Assembly (NCBI GenBank): GCA_000435535.1
Contig: FR884485.1
Span: 1-8,063, forward strand
Origin: Clostridium sp. CAG:575
GTDB lineage: Bacteria; Bacillota; Clostridia; TANB77; CAG-508
Direction of reading: 5' to 3'
DNA length: 8,063 nt
Shown here one piece after another: positions 6,301-8,063 of the stretch (position 1 is its first letter; each line of letters opens with the position of its first letter). A program made the translations under genes and the position numbers. The notes under the pieces were generated by a model. That model made no database searches. It had not been told where the DNA came from and was given only the letters and a program-made list of their open reading frames with translations.

Positions 6301-7979
6301 GTGAGATAAAAGACCATCTACCAGCTTATTTAGAATATGTAGATAATGATTTTAACAAGCAATATGGCTGGACAGTTTCAAGTGATGGTAGAACTGTTAC
6401 TACTGCATATTTAGATAATCATATGATAGAAAAAGCAAAGACAAATGATGATGGAAAAATAGTATTATCTTATAAAGAAGTTCCAATCATGTGTAAAGTG
6501 AAAAATGATGTACCAACATCACAAAAACAAACAAATATTGCTGAAATTACTGTAAGTAAAGATGAAAATAAAAAATTAGTTACAGACAGAGATTCAAAAG
6601 TTGATAATGTTGTATTACCATCTGATGATAAATTACCAGAATATAAAGATGATGAAAAAGGTGAATATATACCAGGACAAGAAGATGACGATGATTTTGA
6701 TAAAGTTATTATTAAAAGATTTGATTTAGCATTAAGAAAATTCATTACAGGAGTAAATGATAAAGAAATAACATCAAGAGTTCCACAGGTAAATTATGAT
6801 AATGAAAACAATAAAATTACATATGAACATACAAAAGAACCTGTAGAAGTTACAACAAAAGATACTGTTATTTATACAATAAGAGTGTTTAATGAAGGTG
6901 AAATTGATGGATATGCAAGTAAAGTATCTGATGACATTCCAGAAGGATTAGAATATTTGCCAGATAATGATTTAAATAAAGAATATAGATGGGTAATGTA
7001 TGATTCAGAAGGAAAAGAAACAACAGAAGTTTCAAAAGCAGTAAAAATAACAACAGATTATTTATCAAAAGAACAAGGAGAAGCTAGAATGGCAAAAAAT
7101 ACGACAATTAAAGAGAATCCTGCACTGCTTAAGGCTTTTGATGGAACACAAGAAATTTCTGATACAAATCCAGATTATGCAGATGTACAAGTGGCATTTA
7201 AAGTTGTAGAAACAAATGAATCAGATAAGATTATTATAAATTCAGCACAAATTACAGATGATACAGATAAAGATGGTAATCCGATTGATGATGATGATTC
7301 TACACCAGATAAATGGATTGATGGAGAAGATGATCAAGATCAAGAAAAAATTAAATTAACATATTTTGATTTAGCACTAAGAAAATGGGTAACACAAGCT
7401 ATTGTTATTGAAGATGGAAAAGAAACAGTAACACAAACAGGACATACACCTGATATGAATCCAGAACCAGCTGTAAAAGTTGAAATAAATAGAAAAAAAT
7501 TAAATTCAACAACAGTTAAATTTAAATATTCGATTAGAGTAACAAATGAAGGTGATATTGCAGGATATGCAAAAGAAATTACTGATTATGTACCACAAGG
7601 ATTAAAATTTGTTGCAAAGGATAATCCAAATTGGAAAGATGAAGGTAATAATGTTATATCTACAAGAACATTAGAAAATACTTTATTACAACCGGGACAA
7701 AGTGCAGATGTGGAAGTAATTCTTACATGGATTAATGGAAAAGATAATTTTGGATTAAAAACAAATATAGCAGAAATTTCAGAGGACTATAATGATAAAG
7801 ATGTACCAGATAGAGATTCAACACCAGATAACCAAGTACCAGGGGAAGATGATCAAGATGAGGCACCTGTTATATTATCTATATCAACAGGTAGAGCGAA
7901 AGTTTATTTTGGATTAGGATTTTTAGTATTGGTAACAGCAGCAGCTGGAATAGTATTAATTAAAAAATATGTATTATAA
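3306..7979 (+). CDS. Giant thioester/isopeptide-type surface adhesin
   Basis: A 1557-residue exported, probably wall-anchored protein. A signal peptide (1-28, basic start, hydrophobic core, VKA end) is followed by a probable class I thioester domain (about 29-315). It has NYYCV (Cys94) and VQQAAIWYF (Gln189, or 188), the Cys and Gln that form an internal thioester in this family and can bond covalently to host amines. Five stalk repeats begin at residues 324, 679, 911, 1139 and 1354. A CnaB-like domain (about 551-678) lies between repeats 1 and 2. The C-terminus has an acidic tail (GEDDQDEA), SISTG (1525-1529), a membrane segment (about 1533-1552) and KK near the end. There is no LPxTG, so the sorting signal is unusual. 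The protein has only two cysteines, Cys94 and Cys1063. The start is set by AAAGGAG (3289-3295). The gene is monocistronic, with its own promoters and terminator. The ligand is unknown; the thioester assignment rests on motifs. Confidence 0.85.
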   Translation: MKKNNILFTIMSMIFVLTLMTISTKVKATDLSTPIYFGVQEFRSGTTPNNMAYGINDPYANGSTTASIVGTKIWQIVKYNTNVAGNYTTGNYYCVRAGVGFRNVNDIAAYNRSYDLKTEKNAILSSGNTVLQSIVNNGYFNNLLALTDLLYLKGVSTSAEKTALLNAANIYDEDYTVSLTDSDIEAVQQAAIWYFSNHDDAIFERVFNNYDEDYMTGGLLTKTSWLTYSTLEKSQAGNLNYTSLSDYNLKFSENGVQIGDGLQRQEQANMLYNYLIYTANRNAITYENGTATSKTRVTLYTNATDTNVQPIILIEKLPEQVKEFDLALSKYVTKVDGVELSGSNSRVPNIDLSTLETGTTATYKHRKDPVVVKTGSVVTYNLTVYNEGDKSGRATKIVDQLPTGLKFSKLNTSDFSANYDENTNRLTIVRNSDNKNNINPYTKGNLQSETIEIEAIVTATANTVGDKILTNVAWISEAFDAVDNKTVTNQPGLDRDSEPSTVPNVNKDNMENYKGNDSNKEDLSDSNYYYKGQQDDDDFEKLVIKKQNEGLYNVVLIKQDSKGNQLNEQATFDVNGQTKNVTGKLEIASNVQITSANVSTADTYVIKETVAPSSYTKFNGTITVTVTKKLEDNTYKVDKVSYKVVDNNGKDITASVADRIKVSLNTDGHVYVEVRNYQFDLKLVKRIVEVNGTKVPERIEKVDISNLANGTATTASYTVNKEPVAVKKGDIVKYTFRVYNEGNIDGYASEITEDIPKGLEFMWSEKMDDELESDTTLTADEKTAITYNQGIWSIKSVDTSTNKATMVTTDYLAKGKGAEIRTEGANLIKAFDSSKGYINNISEKNPDYKEVSVYMKVVSDEGTGTQIRNEAAITGDSDKDENPVDDRDSSTDIWKKYEDDEDYDTVKLESFDLAMRKFIIAVSSDSKIDTKDYLKNADGTYTRAPIVDTSKLNTVDENGKLITTAIYKHSKEPVQVNKGDIVVYMLRVYNEGDINGYASEIKDHLPAYLEYVDNDFNKQYGWTVSSDGRTVTTAYLDNHMIEKAKTNDDGKIVLSYKEVPIMCKVKNDVPTSQKQTNIAEITVSKDENKKLVTDRDSKVDNVVLPSDDKLPEYKDDEKGEYIPGQEDDDDFDKVIIKRFDLALRKFITGVNDKEITSRVPQVNYDNENNKITYEHTKEPVEVTTKDTVIYTIRVFNEGEIDGYASKVSDDIPEGLEYLPDNDLNKEYRWVMYDSEGKETTEVSKAVKITTDYLSKEQGEARMAKNTTIKENPALLKAFDGTQEISDTNPDYADVQVAFKVVETNESDKIIINSAQITDDTDKDGNPIDDDDSTPDKWIDGEDDQDQEKIKLTYFDLALRKWVTQAIVIEDGKETVTQTGHTPDMNPEPAVKVEINRKKLNSTTVKFKYSIRVTNEGDIAGYAKEITDYVPQGLKFVAKDNPNWKDEGNNVISTRTLENTLLQPGQSADVEVILTWINGKDNFGLKTNIAEISEDYNDKDVPDRDSTPDNQVPGEDDQDEAPVILSISTGRAKVYFGLGFLVLVTAAAGIVLIKKYVL
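3390..4250 (+). other. Region encoding the probable thioester domain
   Basis: Residues 29-315 of the adhesin. The Cys codon is at 3585-3587 in NYYCVRAG, and the Gln-containing VQQAAIWYF lies about 95 residues later, which fits the class I thioester domain layout (aromatic-Cys, then Q-x-A-hydrophobic-W). Its place directly behind the signal peptide, at the exposed tip, is also typical. An inactive relative is possible, but both reactive residues are present. Confidence 0.75.
4275..4925 (+). repeat. Stalk repeat 1 with acidic linker
   Basis: Residues 324-540. It begins FDLALSK (Lys330), carries the VYNEGD signature (384-389), Asp399 three residues before Pro402, and Asn471 in TNVAWI. It is the most divergent of the five and has a long Asn/Asp-rich linker ending DDDDFEKL. 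The pattern is that of DUF11-like beta-sandwich domains. Confidence 0.75.
4956..5339 (+). other. Region encoding a CnaB-like isopeptide domain
   Basis: Residues 551-678. VVLIKQD (Lys558), VIKETVAP (Glu608) and VEVRN (Asn676) have the order and context of the Lys-Glu-Asn triad that makes a self-formed isopeptide bond in CnaB/SpaA-type domains. 'KETVAP' is a common variant of the family E-box. It interrupts the run of stalk repeats. Confidence 0.75.
5340..6035 (+). repeat. Stalk repeat 2 (type A)
   Basis: Residues 679-910. It begins FDLKLVK (Lys685), has RVYNEG (737-742), Glu753 where the other repeats have Asp, and Asn869 in RNEAAI. It shares with repeat 4 the TTDYL, LIKAFD/LLKAFD and NPDY blocks and a DKDxNPxDDxDS loop. 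Confidence 0.8.
6036..6719 (+). repeat. Stalk repeat 3 (type B)
   Basis: Residues 911-1138. It begins FDLAMRK (Lys917), has RVYNEGDINGYASE (987-1000), Asp1003 and Asn1077 in TNIAEI, and ends with DRDS and a long acidic linker. It lacks the KAFD block of repeats 2 and 4 and shares TNIAEI and DRDS with repeat 5. Cys1063 lies within it. Confidence 0.8.
6720..7364 (+). repeat. Stalk repeat 4 (type A)
   Basis: Residues 1139-1353. It begins FDLALRK (Lys1145), has RVFNEGEIDGYAS (1193-1205), Asp1209 and Asn1312 in INSAQI. The TTDYL, LLKAFD, NPDY and DKDGNPIDDDDS blocks align it with repeat 2. Confidence 0.8.
7365..7865 (+). repeat. Stalk repeat 5 (type B, membrane-proximal)
   Basis: Residues 1354-1520. 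It begins FDLALRK (Lys1360), has RVTNEGDIAGYAKE (1411-1424), Asp1427 and Asn1487 in TNIAEI, then DRDSTPDNQVPGEDDQDEA. It is the shortest unit and leads straight into the membrane anchor region. Confidence 0.8.
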
Positions 7980-7984
7980 AATAT

Positions 7985-8021
7985 AGAAAAAAACTTATCA
8001 CTATGTGGTGAGTTTTTTTCT
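7985..8021 (+). terminator. Terminator of the adhesin gene
   Basis: AGAAAAAAACTTATCAC (7985-8001) pairs with 8005-8021 over 17 positions with two G-U pairs and a 3-base TAT loop. The 3' arm contains seven T. It starts a few bases after the stop codon, so the adhesin transcript ends here. Confidence 0.88.
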
Positions 8022-8052
8022 GTTACAGTTTGGTAAAAAAATATATGATTAC

Positions 8053-8059
8053 GAGGAGG
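8053..8059 (+). promoter_or_regulatory. Ribosome binding site of the next gene
   Basis: GAGGAGG ends four bases before the window does, so a + strand gene very probably starts just outside. Only about 30 bases separate it from the preceding terminator, and no convincing promoter fits between them. The next gene may therefore be expressed partly by read-through. Confidence 0.6.
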
Positions 8060-8063
8060 CTAG

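Noticed and set aside
6470..6745. Open frame of 91 codons on the minus strand
   Set aside because: It is antisense to the acidic linker of the adhesin; its Ser runs simply mirror the Asp codons (GAT read as ATC/TCA).
4275..7865. Repeat array as CRISPR or recent tandem duplication
   Set aside because: The repeats are in-frame protein domains of about 170-230 residues with strongly diverged DNA, not short identical repeats with spacers.
8020..8049. Promoter for the gene beyond the right edge (TATGAT at 8044-8049)
   Set aside because: No acceptable -35 box at 16-18 bases, and transcription would start inside the ribosome binding site.

Overview
The window is very AT-rich, with strong AGGAGG-type ribosome binding sites, U-tailed hairpin terminators and standard stop codons. 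Together with the gene content this points to a low-GC Gram-positive bacterium of the Clostridia/Firmicutes type, probably a gut anaerobe. The species cannot be named from the sequence.

Layout. Positions 1-62 hold the last codons of an upstream gene and its terminator. plsX (202-1230, +) and acpP (1352-1594, +) follow as a lipid-synthesis pair: PlsX makes acyl-phosphate from acyl-ACP, and AcpP is the acyl carrier. acpP also has its own good promoter, with an inverted repeat overlapping the -35 box. A 19-bp terminator hairpin closes the pair. Next, on the minus strand, is a dacF/dacA-type D-alanyl-D-alanine carboxypeptidase (2998-1736). It is divergent from a giant surface protein of 1557 residues (3306-7979, +), which ends in a strong terminator. 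A ribosome binding site at the right edge announces another + strand gene.

The most interesting locus is the surface protein. It has a signal peptide and then a probable class I thioester domain (Cys94 with Gln189). Five long stalk repeats follow, each beginning FDLxLxK or FDLAMRK, with a CnaB-like domain between repeats 1 and 2. It ends in an acidic tail, a non-canonical SISTG site, a membrane segment and a short basic end. Every stalk repeat keeps a Lys, an acidic residue and an Asn where an intramolecular isopeptide bond could form. The CnaB-like domain has its own Lys558/Glu608/Asn676 triad. The protein could therefore carry one thioester for covalent attachment and up to six isopeptide cross-links, the architecture of the thioester/isopeptide ('TIE') adhesins of Gram-positive bacteria. 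The repeats seem to alternate in an A-B-A-B pattern.

The 300-base divergent region between the carboxypeptidase and the adhesin holds two apparent adhesin promoters, a repeated palindrome (one copy on the distal -35, one next to the carboxypeptidase start) and a leader that can fold into a roughly 95-nt element closed by a long stem. This would be a plausible regulatory hub linking wall remodelling and adhesin display, but that link is inference.
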